A DNA stretch of 11,254 bases, from positions 1 through 11,254 of the forward strand of contig CAKUAM010000064.1 in assembly GCA_934636305.1 (NCBI GenBank), in the 5' to 3' direction. Origin of the DNA: an uncultured Oscillospiraceae bacterium (GTDB taxonomy: Bacteria; Bacillota; Clostridia; Oscillospirales; Oscillospiraceae). Under the pieces are notes generated by a model. That model did no database searches. It worked only from the letters and a program-made list of their open reading frames with translations, and was not told the DNA's origin. Of the stretch, positions 1 through 7,239 are shown piece after piece. Each line of letters starts with the position of its first letter. Positions within the stretch are counted from its first letter, which is position 1. The position numbers were made by a program, and so were the translations under genes.

Positions 1-308
1 CTCATGGCGTCCAGCACCGCAAGCACATCTCCATGCGCCGCACCAAACAAAATAATCTGGCCCTGATGGGATGGATACCCGTCTTTTGCATTGTGCGGAT
101 AGACGCTGATGACCTTGGCCCCGAAATAGCCACGGCTGCTGAAGCCCGGCATAAGGCCAAGCACATTCTGGTTCGGCATGGTGATGGCCGTACGCAGGTA
201 CTGGACACACTGCCCGCTGCGTTCATCCGCAAGCGTCTGGCGCATCAGAGAAATGCACGTTTTTGTTGTAAGATGTTTTTCTATATATGCAGCATCAAAT
301 TGCAGCAT
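1..308 (-). CDS. Ornithine cyclodeaminase/mu-crystallin family protein, N-terminal part (cut by window edge)
   Basis: Only the first 102 codons are inside the window; the gene continues past the left edge. My reading of the minus strand from the ATG at 308 shows the family's N-terminal hallmark, GYFGAKVISVYPHN at residues 60-73, followed by PSHQGQIILF at 79-88. R39 (in YLRT) and K65 (in GAKV) sit where the family has its substrate-carboxylate Arg and active-site Lys. Members are NAD(P)-dependent and include ornithine cyclodeaminase, alanine dehydrogenase, ketimine reductases and EutC- or SbnB-type enzymes; the N-terminus alone cannot choose between them. The start is supported by family alignment from residue 1 and a modest GGTGA four bases before ATG. 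It begins 16 nt after the membrane-protein stop, so it is probably the next gene of the peptide-transport operon. Family is confident; substrate unknown. Confidence 0.88.
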   Translation of the reverse strand, partial: MLQFDAAYIEKHLTTKTCISLMRQTLADERSGQCVQYLRTAITMPNQNVLGLMPGFSSRGYFGAKVISVYPHNAKDGYPSHQGQIILFGAAHGDVLAVLDAM

Positions 309-324
309 CGCTTCACCAAGTCTC

Positions 325-714
325 TCAAAGTATTGCAAGCAGTACCAGATCCGGCAGGATGGAGACCAGCAGGACCCCTATCGCGACCGTCAGCATAGTA
401 TACGGCCGCGGTACGCGGCGGTACAGATGGAGCGGCTGAGGCGGCCGTTCCTCAGAAAACGGTTCTTTTTTCGTGCGGATGCGGAAGGCCTCATCCGGGA
501 GGTTGCCTCCCTTGAGCAGAAAGGCCGCTGCAGCAAGCAGGATGATGCCGCCTGTCAGCAAAACTGCAGAACGTGCCGCCGACACCCCTGCGCGCATGCC
601 TCCGCCAATCCACGCCCCAATGGCCCATACCAGCAGGCAAAGAACCAGTCCGGTGCCGAGCCCAATGGCCAGCGCCAATGCAAGATCCCGCAGGATCTGT
701 TTCAGCTTTTCCAT
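325..714 (-). CDS. Small three-helix membrane protein, function unknown
   Basis: This encodes 129 residues with three clear hydrophobic stretches: about 11-34 (Leu/Ala/Gly-rich), 47-68 and 107-129. A charged loop at about 72-104 (Lys, Arg, Glu, Pro) separates the second and third, and the protein ends inside the last hydrophobic stretch. I do not recognise a family. The ATG at 714 is chosen because it lies four bases after the TGA of the upstream ATPase gene; the same frame stays open to 960, but that part overlaps the ATPase gene and reads as a low-quality shadow. The Shine-Dalgarno site is weak (GGTGTGA), so translation is probably coupled to the ATPase gene. Its place between a peptide ABC ATPase and an ornithine cyclodeaminase-like gene suggests an accessory membrane role, but this is context only. 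Confidence 0.72.
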   Translation of the reverse strand: MEKLKQILRDLALALAIGLGTGLVLCLLVWAIGAWIGGGMRAGVSAARSAVLLTGGIILLAAAAFLLKGGNLPDEAFRIRTKKEPFSEERPPQPLHLYRRVPRPYTMLTVAIGVLLVSILPDLVLLAIL

Positions 715-718
715 GCTG

Positions 719-1681
719 TCACACCAGATGGCAGGCAACAAAGTGCCCGTCCTCGATTTCGCGCAGCGCGGGCGCTTCCTGCCGGCAGCGGTCACATGCC
801 ATGCGGCAGCGGCCGGCAAAGCGGCAGCCGGCCGGCGGATCGATGGGGCTTGGAATGTCCCCTTCCAGCTTGATGCGCTCCCGGCTTTCTTCAATATCCG
901 GATCCGGAATCGGGATTGCAGACAAAAGCGCCTGTGTATAGGGATGCATTGGCTTGTCATAGAGTGTTTCTGACGCAGTCAGCTCCACCAGCGTGCCAAG
1001 GTACATAACGGCAATCCGATCGGAGATATGCTTGACCATGGCAAGATCATGCGCGATAAACAAATACGTCAGCCCCATTTTTCGCTGCAGCTGCACCAGC
1101 AGATTGACGATCTGTGCCTGAATGGAAACATCCAGCGCAGAGATCGGCTCATCACACATAATAAACTCTGGATTTACGGCAAACGCGCGCGCGATGCCGA
1201 TACGCTGCCGCTGGCCGCCGGAAAATTCATGGGCAAAGCGATTCGCATGCTCGCGGTTCAGCCCCACCATTTCCAGCAGTTCATACACGCGTGCCGCCCG
1301 CTCTGCCTTGCTGCGGCATAATCCATGGATATCCAGGCCCTCGGCAATAATATCTGCAACAGTCATACGCGGATCAAGCGACGCATACGGATCCTGAAAA
1401 ATAATCTGTGCGCGGCGGCTGAATTCCTTTTTTTTTGCGCCGCGCAGCGTGTGCACGTCGATTCCGTCGAAAAGCACCTCGCCGCTCGTCTTGTCGTACA
1501 GACCCATCGCCGTGCGTCCGCAGGTTGTTTTGCCGCAGCCGGACTCACCCACCATGCCAAGCGTTTCCCCACGATAGATTGTAAATGATACATCATCAAC
1601 GGCCTTGACCGTCCCGCCCGAGGCCGAAAAGTACTTGCACAGGTGGCTGACCTGCAGAAGGGGGGATTTTTCACCTGTCAT
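719..1681 (-). CDS. Oligopeptide/dipeptide ABC transporter ATP-binding protein (DppF/OppF-like)
   Basis: This is a 320-residue cytoplasmic ATPase subunit that, with the partner ATPase just upstream, powers peptide import. Visible motifs are Walker [10 protein letters not shown] at 45-53, Q-loop Gln96, the signature FSGGQRQR at 153-160, Walker B with CDEP (catalytic Glu178), and the switch His211. The C-terminal oligopeptide-transporter extension is present, with HPYTQALL at about 246-253 and clustered Cys residues at 286, 292, 296 and 299. In this family such Cys residues have been linked to an Fe-S site. The length is normal. The ATG at 1681 overlaps the upstream ATPase stop as ATGA and has AAGGAG eight bases upstream. 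An A9 run on the coding strand (1428-1436) encodes Lys83-Lys85. It is the second ATPase of the heterodimer; dipeptide versus oligopeptide specificity cannot be decided. Confidence 0.95.
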   Translation of the reverse strand: MTGEKSPLLQVSHLCKYFSASGGTVKAVDDVSFTIYRGETLGMVGESGCGKTTCGRTAMGLYDKTSGEVLFDGIDVHTLRGAKKKEFSRRAQIIFQDPYASLDPRMTVADIIAEGLDIHGLCRSKAERAARVYELLEMVGLNREHANRFAHEFSGGQRQRIGIARAFAVNPEFIMCDEPISALDVSIQAQIVNLLVQLQRKMGLTYLFIAHDLAMVKHISDRIAVMYLGTLVELTASETLYDKPMHPYTQALLSAIPIPDPDIEESRERIKLEGDIPSPIDPPAGCRFAGRCRMACDRCRQEAPALREIEDGHFVACHLV

Positions 1682-2703
1682 TTTTCTGTCTCCTTTTCGT
1701 CATACAAGGGCGCATCTACACTTGGTGCGCGTGCATCATGCAGCCAGCAAGCGGCCAGATGGCCGCTGCCAAAGTCAGTTTCAGCCGGCATTTCGTCCCG
1801 GCAGATGGGCATACAGTATTTGCACCGCGTGCAGAACGGACAGCCCGCGGGCGGCTGCAGAAGATCTGGCGGCGTGCCGTCAATTGTAACAAGCTCCTGC
1901 TTGTTTTTCAGATCCAGACGCGGCACAGAGGACAAAAGTGCCAGTGTATACGGATGACGCGGACGGTAGAAAATATCGCGGGCGCTGCCGCATTCAACAA
2001 TCTTGCCGGAATACATGACGCAGATACGCTGCGCAATATCTGCCACAACGCCAAGATCGTGCGTGATCAGAATGATTGCCGTCCCGGTCTGCTGCTGCAG
2101 CTGCTTCATGAGATCAATAATCTGCGCCTGAATCGTCACATCCAGTGCCGTCGTCGGTTCATCCGCAATCAGCAGCTTCGGGGAACAGGCAAGCGCTGTG
2201 GCAATCATGGCGCGCTGCCGCATGCCGCCGGAAAACTGGTGTGGGTATTCCTGCGCGCGACGCTCCGGATTAGGAATACCAACCTGCCGCAGAAGCTCCA
2301 CAGCCTGTGCAGCAGCCCGTTTGCCGTTGGCCTTTCCGTGTATTTTCAGAACCTCAGCAATCTGCTTGCCGACCTTCATTGTGGGGTCAAGACTCGTCAG
2401 TGCATCCTGAAAGATCATCGCACAGTCGTCCCCGCGATAGCTGCGCAGCTCACGCTTGCGCATGGCAAGCACATCCCGTCCATCAAACACAATCGATGAT
2501 CCGTCTTTGATTTTCCCGGGGTCTGCAATCAGACGCATGATGGATTTCGCCGTTACGCTCTTGCCGCAGCCAGACTCACCAACAATGGCAAGGGTCTCCC
2601 CCTTTTTGACATAGAAGGAAACACCGCGGACAGACTGCACCTCGCCGGCATATGTATAATACGAGACGCGAAGATCCTTGACCTGTAAAATATTCTGCTC
2701 CAT
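1678..2703 (-). CDS. Oligopeptide/dipeptide ABC transporter ATP-binding protein (DppD/OppD-like)
   Basis: This is the first of two ATPase subunits of the peptide importer, 341 residues. Motifs seen are Walker A GESGCGKS at 42-49, Q-loop Gln99, the signature FSGGMRQR at 157-164 (Gln replaced by Met, common in OppD/DppD), Walker B LLIADEP with Glu182, and switch His215. The C-terminal extension has RHPYTLALLSSVPRL at about 249-263, then Cys288, 291, 294, 297 and 301, the Cys-rich tail typical of this family. I chose the ATG at 2703 because GAGG lies six bases upstream; a GTG at 2715, overlapping the permease stop as GTGA, would add four residues but has a poorer ribosome site. The 3' end overlaps the next ATPase start by 4 nt, suggesting coupled translation of the pair. 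Confidence 0.95.
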   Translation of the reverse strand: MEQNILQVKDLRVSYYTYAGEVQSVRGVSFYVKKGETLAIVGESGCGKSVTAKSIMRLIADPGKIKDGSSIVFDGRDVLAMRKRELRSYRGDDCAMIFQDALTSLDPTMKVGKQIAEVLKIHGKANGKRAAAQAVELLRQVGIPNPERRAQEYPHQFSGGMRQRAMIATALACSPKLLIADEPTTALDVTIQAQIIDLMKQLQQQTGTAIILITHDLGVVADIAQRICVMYSGKIVECGSARDIFYRPRHPYTLALLSSVPRLDLKNKQELVTIDGTPPDLLQPPAGCPFCTRCKYCMPICRDEMPAETDFGSGHLAACWLHDARAPSVDAPLYDEKETEK

Positions 2704-2711
2704 GTTGCGCC

Positions 2712-3635
2712 TCACTTTCTCAGCTTGGGATCAAGCGCATCGCGCAGACCATCGCCAAGCAGGTTGAACGAAAGAACAATCAGCACAAGGATTGCAGCCG
2801 GAAACACCAGCTGCAGCGGATAAAATTCCATCGACGACTGGCCGAGAGAAATAATAACGCCGAGCGAGGTATCAGGCGGCTGCAGGCCAATCCCGAGAAA
2901 GCTCAGGGTGGATTCCTGGAAAATATAATTGGGAATTGAGGTCGCCGTATTGAGAATCAGAATCCCCATTGTGTTGGGCAGCAGGTGACGCAGGATAATA
3001 CGGCCAGCCGGCGCGCCAAGCGTCCTGGCCGCCATAACATACTCTGATTCTTTCAGCTGCAGAATCATGCCGCGCACCGCACGCGCCGTGTTGCACCAGG
3101 AGGTGACACACAGCGCCACCAGCAGACTTGGCACGCTGTTGCCGAGCACCAGCATCACCAGAATGACAACCAGCAAATATGGCAGTGACATAAGGATTTC
3201 AATCACGCGCATCATAATGCTGTCCACCCAGCCGCCGAAGTATGCCATTACGCCGCCGTAGATGCAGCCAATGACGATCTGCACACATGTGCAGACCATG
3301 GCAATCAGCAGGCTCACCCGTGCGCCCACACAGACACGTGCGAACAAATCACGACCCAGCATGTCCGTACCAAACCAGTGTTCGGCGCTGGGATTCTGGT
3401 TCTTGAGCGTCGGCTCCATATAGGTATAATCCTGCCCGCACAGCGCTGGGCCAAAGATTGCCATTGCAACCAGCAGAATCAGCACCACCAGTGAGATCAT
3501 GGCAATTGGATTTTTCCGCAAACGCCGCCAGGCGTCCTGCGCATAGGTAATCGGCGGGCGAACAATTGCTTCTTTATCTGTGCTCTGACACCCTTCAATC
3601 ACGAAGCGTGGATCGATTGCTTGATTTGCCATCAT
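2712..3635 (-). CDS. Peptide ABC transporter permease (DppC/OppC-like)
   Basis: This integral membrane subunit is about 307 residues long. The N-terminal OppC-type segment (AWRRLRKNP then a membrane helix, about 35-62) is followed by FGTDMLGRDLFARV at about 88-101, a hallmark of DppC/OppC. More membrane helices follow, with the EAA cytoplasmic loop at about 198-221 (EYVMAARTLGAP then RHLLPN) that contacts the ATPases. FLGIGLQPPDTSLG and a terminal LGDGLRDALDPK are also family-typical. Start choice is ambiguous: GTG at 3641 overlaps the upstream permease TGA (GTGA), while ATGs at 3635 and 3632 are better placed after GAGG. I give 3635; the difference is only two or three residues. It forms the membrane channel with the DppB-like subunit encoded immediately upstream. 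Confidence 0.95.
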   Translation of the reverse strand: MMANQAIDPRFVIEGCQSTDKEAIVRPPITYAQDAWRRLRKNPIAMISLVVLILLVAMAIFGPALCGQDYTYMEPTLKNQNPSAEHWFGTDMLGRDLFARVCVGARVSLLIAMVCTCVQIVIGCIYGGVMAYFGGWVDSIMMRVIEILMSLPYLLVVILVMLVLGNSVPSLLVALCVTSWCNTARAVRGMILQLKESEYVMAARTLGAPAGRIILRHLLPNTMGILILNTATSIPNYIFQESTLSFLGIGLQPPDTSLGVIISLGQSSMEFYPLQLVFPAAILVLIVLSFNLLGDGLRDALDPKLRK

Positions 3636-3637
3636 AC

Positions 3638-4591
3638 TCACCTCTTTCCTGACACGCGGATTCTCGGATCGACAAGCGTATAGAGAATATCGACCAGGAA
3701 CACAACCGCGATGTACAGAGCAGCCATCAGAACCGTCTGCCCCATAACGATGGACAGATCCCGCGCCTGGATTGCCTCAATAAAATAGCGGCCAAATCCG
3801 GGAATAGAATAGATTTTCTCAATGAAGAACGAACCTGTCAGTGCAAATGCGATACTCATCGGGAGCACCGTAATGATGGGGATGAATGCATTGCGCAGGA
3901 TATGCCGCCGCACGATCTGCGGCTCGCTCAGGCCCTTGGCCCGTGCGGCAAGCACGTAATCCTGATTGATCACATCGAGCATGGACGTTTTCAGCAGTCG
4001 GGAATACGTTGCCACATAGCTGAAGCAGCCGCTGAGCGTCGGCAGAATGGTATATTTCCAGCCGCCGAACCAGAGTTCCTTCCCCTTGGGCCAGCCAATA
4101 ATCGGGAACCACCCCAGCTCGCCTGCAACATATTTCTGCAGCAGCAGGCCAAAGATCAGCGTCGGCACGGATATCATCAGGACCGAAAAGAACACAATCA
4201 GATAGTCTATCCAAGTCCCTTTGAACATGGCAGCCAGAATGCCCAGCAGCAAGCCAAGGCCAATTCCAACAATAATCGACTGCAGACCAAGTCTGGCCGA
4301 CGGGGCAAGCGTTTCCTCCAGTAATTTGTGGATATCATAGCCTGGCATACGCACGGATTCACCAAAATCGCCCTTCAGCATACCCTTCATCGTGATGACA
4401 TACCGTTCCATCGTCGGCTTGTCCAAGCCATATTTATGGTAAAGGTTCTCCGCAACAGACTCCGGCAGGCGCTCTACACGCTCAGACAGCGGGTCGCCCG
4501 GAACTGCCTCCAACATGAAAAATGTTGCTGTCGCAATGATGAAAAGCGTCAGAATCATCTCAAAAAATCGACGTACGGTATATTTCAGCAT
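3638..4591 (-). CDS. Peptide ABC transporter permease (DppB/OppB-like)
   Basis: This 317-residue integral membrane subunit of the peptide importer starts with the characteristic DppB/OppB N-terminal helix (MLKYTVRRFFEMILTLFII) followed by PGDP at 31-34. Further evidence is GLDKP at 55-59, GDFGES at 74-79, and several membrane helices from about 103 onward. The EAA loop is at about 211-234 (DYVLAARAKGLS then RRHILRNA). FFIEKIYSIPGFGRYF at 255-270 and a DPRIR terminus at 308-312 complete the family pattern. The length is normal. A GAGG eight bases before the ATG at 4591 serves as ribosome site. It is separated from the binding-protein gene by 190 nt of hairpin-rich sequence, so its expression may be lower than that of the binding protein. 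Confidence 0.95.
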   Translation of the reverse strand: MLKYTVRRFFEMILTLFIIATATFFMLEAVPGDPLSERVERLPESVAENLYHKYGLDKPTMERYVITMKGMLKGDFGESVRMPGYDIHKLLEETLAPSARLGLQSIIVGIGLGLLLGILAAMFKGTWIDYLIVFFSVLMISVPTLIFGLLLQKYVAGELGWFPIIGWPKGKELWFGGWKYTILPTLSGCFSYVATYSRLLKTSMLDVINQDYVLAARAKGLSEPQIVRRHILRNAFIPIITVLPMSIAFALTGSFFIEKIYSIPGFGRYFIEAIQARDLSIVMGQTVLMAALYIAVVFLVDILYTLVDPRIRVSGKR

Positions 4592-4698
4592 GTCATTTCC
4601 TCATTTCTGCCAGGTTTTGCGGTTTCCTTCCCTTTACAAAAGACACCCCCGGCTGCCCATACAGCATATGCGCTGCCCTTTGTAAGCGGAAGGAGATC

Positions 4699-4737
4699 AG
4701 ACAGAAACCCGTGCAGATTCCTGCCGGTTTTCTGTCT
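4699..4737 (-). promoter_or_regulatory. Second, longer hairpin between binding protein and permease genes
   Basis: AGACAGAAACC (4699-4709) pairs with GGTTTTCTGTCT (4726-4737) apart from one extra base, and inside it GCAG and CTGC close on a four-base loop. Together with the hairpin at 4743-4766 it makes a tandem structured gap. No T-run follows. A third weak pairing (4634-4640 with 4679-4685) may add to it. Confidence 0.5.
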
Positions 4738-4742
4738 GGCTG

Positions 4743-4766
4743 CGTCCCCGGGAATCCCCGGGGACG
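4743..4766 (-). promoter_or_regulatory. Hairpin after the binding-protein gene
   Basis: CGTCCCCGG and CCGGGGACG form a perfect 9-bp GC-rich stem around a six-base loop, 15 nt past the binding-protein stop. No T-run follows on the minus strand, so it is not a standard intrinsic terminator. It probably stabilises the upstream mRNA end or limits read-through to the permease genes, a common arrangement in binding-protein operons. Confidence 0.6.
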
Positions 4767-4781
4767 GCATACATACAGGAT

Positions 4782-6566
4782 TTACTCCACGACACAGGCA
4801 TGCGTGAAGTCGAAATACGGGCCAACGAACGGGCACACAACGCCCTGAACCTTGTTGCTGATGCACAGGATATTGTCCGTATACATATACGGAATTGCAG
4901 CGACCTCGTCGCACACGATCCACTTTTCCATCTCAGCATACGTTTCAAGACGGTTTTCTGCGTCAACTTCCGTGTTGAGCTTTTCAATAAACTTGTCATA
5001 CTCTGCAGCCTTTTCCTCGCTCCAGCCAGAGTAACGCACGGACGTGCCGTAGCTTGCCCACATTTCCAGGAAAGCGATTGGATCGTCGTAGTCGCCATTC
5101 CAACCAGCCTGCGCAATATCGTAGCGGCCTGCTTTGCGTTCTTCACTCAGAAGTGAGCTGTCGCCCAGGACGTTGACGACGACCTGAATGCCCAGCGTGC
5201 TCTCCCAGCGGTTCTTCCAGTATTCCTGCTGCTGACGCTTGATCGCCGTATCGCCGCGGCAAATGTAGGTAATGGTGACATCGGACAGCTCACGGGTATC
5301 GCCCAACTCTTCCATGCCCTCTTTGAACAGTGCCTGCAGCTTTTCCGGAGTGTCATACTCTGCAGCAAGCTCCTTGAGCGGTTCTTCCACATGATCGCGG
5401 AAGTTCAGGTCGCCAACCGTGATGCCATACGGAACGAAGCCATACGCAGGTGTATAGCGGTTGAAGATGACCTCCGTGAACTCCTCACGGTTGGCCGCCA
5501 GAGACAGCGCCAGACGGACCTTGCGGCTCTCCATCAGGCCGGACAGGGAATTGCCTTCCCGGTTGAAGTAAAAATACGTAACATTCGGCGCATAGTTTGC
5601 AATATAGGTATACTCGCCGCTCTCTGCGCCGTCGCGATAGGGCTGAACGTAATCGGACGTCGGTGCCAGAACTGCCAGCTCCCCGTTCTTGAACATGGTG
5701 CTCTGCGTGGAGGTTTCGCCAATGTCAATGAAGGTGATCTGCTGGAGCTTGACATTCTCTGCATCCCAATAGCTCTCATTCTTCGTCAGGACCATGCTGT
5801 TGTCCTTGACATACTCCGACACCGTGAACGGCCCGCACCAGACATGCGTGCTGAAGTCGGTATCGTACATGTCCCCGGCAGCCTCAATGACGTCCAGACG
5901 AACCGGTGCCATCCAGGTGCAGCCGACCTTGGAAAGGAACTGCGGAGCCGGTGTTTTGAGCGTAATTTCCAGCGTGGTCTCGTCCAGCGCCTTGACCGCC
6001 AGCGCCTGTTTGGCCGCTTCAATCTCTTCGTCCGTAGCCTCAGAGGCATCGAGCGTATAGAGCTCTGCGCCGCCGACAATGTCATCAACGAAGGATGCAA
6101 AATCGAAGCCGTTGCGCGGGTCGGCCAGACGACGGAAGGAATCTACAAAGTTCTGCGCCGTAACCTGTACACCGTCGCTCCAGTAGTATTCACGCAGATG
6201 GAACGTCCAGACAAGACCGTCGTCCGAGGTTTCCCAGCTTTCTGCACCTGCGGGCAGATACGTCTGGGAGTTATTTTCATCCATCGACGCACGAACCAGA
6301 CCTTCCAGCACATGCGACTGAATCTGGATTTCCTCGGCAGCGTAGTTCTTATTATTGTCGAAGGAATAAAAGTTGCTGGCGGCCCAGGGAACCTGAATCG
6401 TCTGTTCTGCAGCGGAAGCCTCCTGCGCAGCAGTCTCGCCGGTTGTTTCCGCATCCGTCTGCGTTGTCTCGGCTGCGGGATCTGCCGTTGTCTTGCTGCT
6501 GCAGCCTGCCAGCATGCTCAAAAGCATGACGCAGGCCAGCAAAAGCGTGAGAATACGTTTTTTCAT
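4782..6566 (-). CDS. Peptide-binding lipoprotein of the ABC transporter (OppA/DppA, SBP_bac_5 family)
   Basis: This is the extracellular solute-binding subunit, 594 residues as a precursor. A Gram-positive lipoprotein signal is clear: basic MKKR, a hydrophobic core, and lipobox MLAGC with Cys22 as the predicted lipidated residue. Residues about 23-56 form a Ser/Thr/Ala/Glu-rich linker that would tether the domain to the membrane. Family motifs include LVWTFHLREYYWSDG with VTAQNFVDSFRRLADP near 118-150, the classic OppA-like block, and PEYW-like late peptide-binding regions. The ATG at 6566 is fixed by AGGAGG seven bases upstream and by the signal peptide; the frame is open farther upstream but without a credible start. 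It stands alone between two hairpin-containing gaps, consistent with separately tuned expression. Ligand specificity (dipeptide, oligopeptide or modified peptide) cannot be read. Confidence 0.95.
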   Translation of the reverse strand: MKKRILTLLLACVMLLSMLAGCSSKTTADPAAETTQTDAETTGETAAQEASAAEQTIQVPWAASNFYSFDNNKNYAAEEIQIQSHVLEGLVRASMDENNSQTYLPAGAESWETSDDGLVWTFHLREYYWSDGVQVTAQNFVDSFRRLADPRNGFDFASFVDDIVGGAELYTLDASEATDEEIEAAKQALAVKALDETTLEITLKTPAPQFLSKVGCTWMAPVRLDVIEAAGDMYDTDFSTHVWCGPFTVSEYVKDNSMVLTKNESYWDAENVKLQQITFIDIGETSTQSTMFKNGELAVLAPTSDYVQPYRDGAESGEYTYIANYAPNVTYFYFNREGNSLSGLMESRKVRLALSLAANREEFTEVIFNRYTPAYGFVPYGITVGDLNFRDHVEEPLKELAAEYDTPEKLQALFKEGMEELGDTRELSDVTITYICRGDTAIKRQQQEYWKNRWESTLGIQVVVNVLGDSSLLSEERKAGRYDIAQAGWNGDYDDPIAFLEMWASYGTSVRYSGWSEEKAAEYDKFIEKLNTEVDAENRLETYAEMEKWIVCDEVAAIPYMYTDNILCISNKVQGVVCPFVGPYFDFTHACVVE

Positions 6567-6588
6567 TGTTTGTCCTCCTTTTAACATG

Positions 6589-6610
6589 CAATTCCGGCCT
6601 CCCAGAATTG
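6589..6610 (-). promoter_or_regulatory. Hairpin between regulator and binding-protein genes
   Basis: On the minus strand CAATTCTGG and CCGGAATTG form a nine-pair stem with one G-U pair around a four-base loop, starting five bases after the regulator stop. There is no T-run. It sits just ahead of the binding protein's ribosome site (the AGGAGG at about 6574-6579), so it may mark an RNA-processing boundary or partly attenuate transcription. Confidence 0.5.
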
Positions 6611-6615
6611 CTCGG

Positions 6616-7224
6616 TCAAAATATTGAATCCGGATCATCATCTCTCCGGCATTCATGCTCGATCAGTTTCAGCGTCTGTTCTTCATCGCGTGCACGCATG
6701 GCGTCAATCAATTGCAAATGGTACAGATGTGGGTTTTCCCGTACCTCTGTATAAAGCTTGACGCTGGGTGTCCGGCGCATATGCTGAAATACATCCCTTA
6801 CCGCAGCTTCGAGAAACCAGTTCCCGGTGAGCGCGGCCATCGCAATGTGGAAATCACTGTTGATCCCTGCGAAATCGCAATATTCCACAGCAGTCTGCTG
6901 ACAGTAGCTGCGAAGGGAATCAATCTGTTCATCGCTGCAATAATGCAGGATCCGTAATACAACACCCTTTTCCAATGTAAACCGCAGATAGGCCAGCTGC
7001 AGATATTCCTCATTCGTGACCTCACAAATGAGATACCCCACACGAGGAATTTTTTTAAGATAGCCCTCCTGCACCAGCATGCCCAAGGCCTCACGCACCG
7101 GTGTCTTACTGACATCATACTGCTCCGCCAGCTTCTTTTCATTGATGATCTCATCACAGCGGAACCGCAGCCGCAGAAGCTCCTCCTTCAGCCGCATGTA
7201 AATCTCATCTGCCTTGGACTGCAT
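6616..7224 (-). CDS. GntR-family transcriptional regulator, FCD (FadR-like) subfamily
   Basis: This 202-residue regulator has an N-terminal winged helix-turn-helix (about 5-67; KKLAEQYDVSKTPVREAL at 30-47 is the GntR recognition region) and a C-terminal helical FCD ligand domain (about 73-195). FCD proteins often bind a metal through an Asp/Asn and three His; here N122, H126, H169 and H190 occupy those places, so Asn stands where Asp is usual. The start is ATG 7224, with AAGGAGG seven bases upstream; a TTG at 7230 would leave almost no ribosome-site spacing. It follows the PLP-enzyme stop by 15 nt and precedes the binding-protein gene. By position it probably controls this operon, perhaps through the palindrome at 9297-9308, with a pathway intermediate as ligand (inference). 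Confidence 0.93.
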   Translation of the reverse strand: MQSKADEIYMRLKEELLRLRFRCDEIINEKKLAEQYDVSKTPVREALGMLVQEGYLKKIPRVGYLICEVTNEEYLQLAYLRFTLEKGVVLRILHYCSDEQIDSLRSYCQQTAVEYCDFAGINSDFHIAMAALTGNWFLEAAVRDVFQHMRRTPSVKLYTEVRENPHLYHLQLIDAMRARDEEQTLKLIEHECRRDDDPDSIF

Positions 7225-7239
7225 GGGCAAGCCTCCTTT

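Noticed and set aside
2..232. Minus-strand 76-codon open frame near the left edge
   Set aside because: It is a shadow of the ornithine cyclodeaminase-like gene, which is read in another minus-strand frame and has clear family motifs.
325..960. Long open frame of 211 codons overlapping the 3' end of the DppF-like gene
   Set aside because: Only the part from 714 onward looks like protein; the 82 codons before it overlap the Cys-rich tail of a clear ATPase and resemble no protein family.
4743..4766. Intrinsic terminator after the binding-protein gene
   Set aside because: The stem is strong, but no T-run follows on the minus strand and the permease genes of the same transporter come next.
5391..6584. 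Long plus-strand open frame of 397 codons opposite the binding-protein gene
   Set aside because: It lies antisense to an intact lipoprotein gene with signal peptide and ribosome site; no family features are seen.
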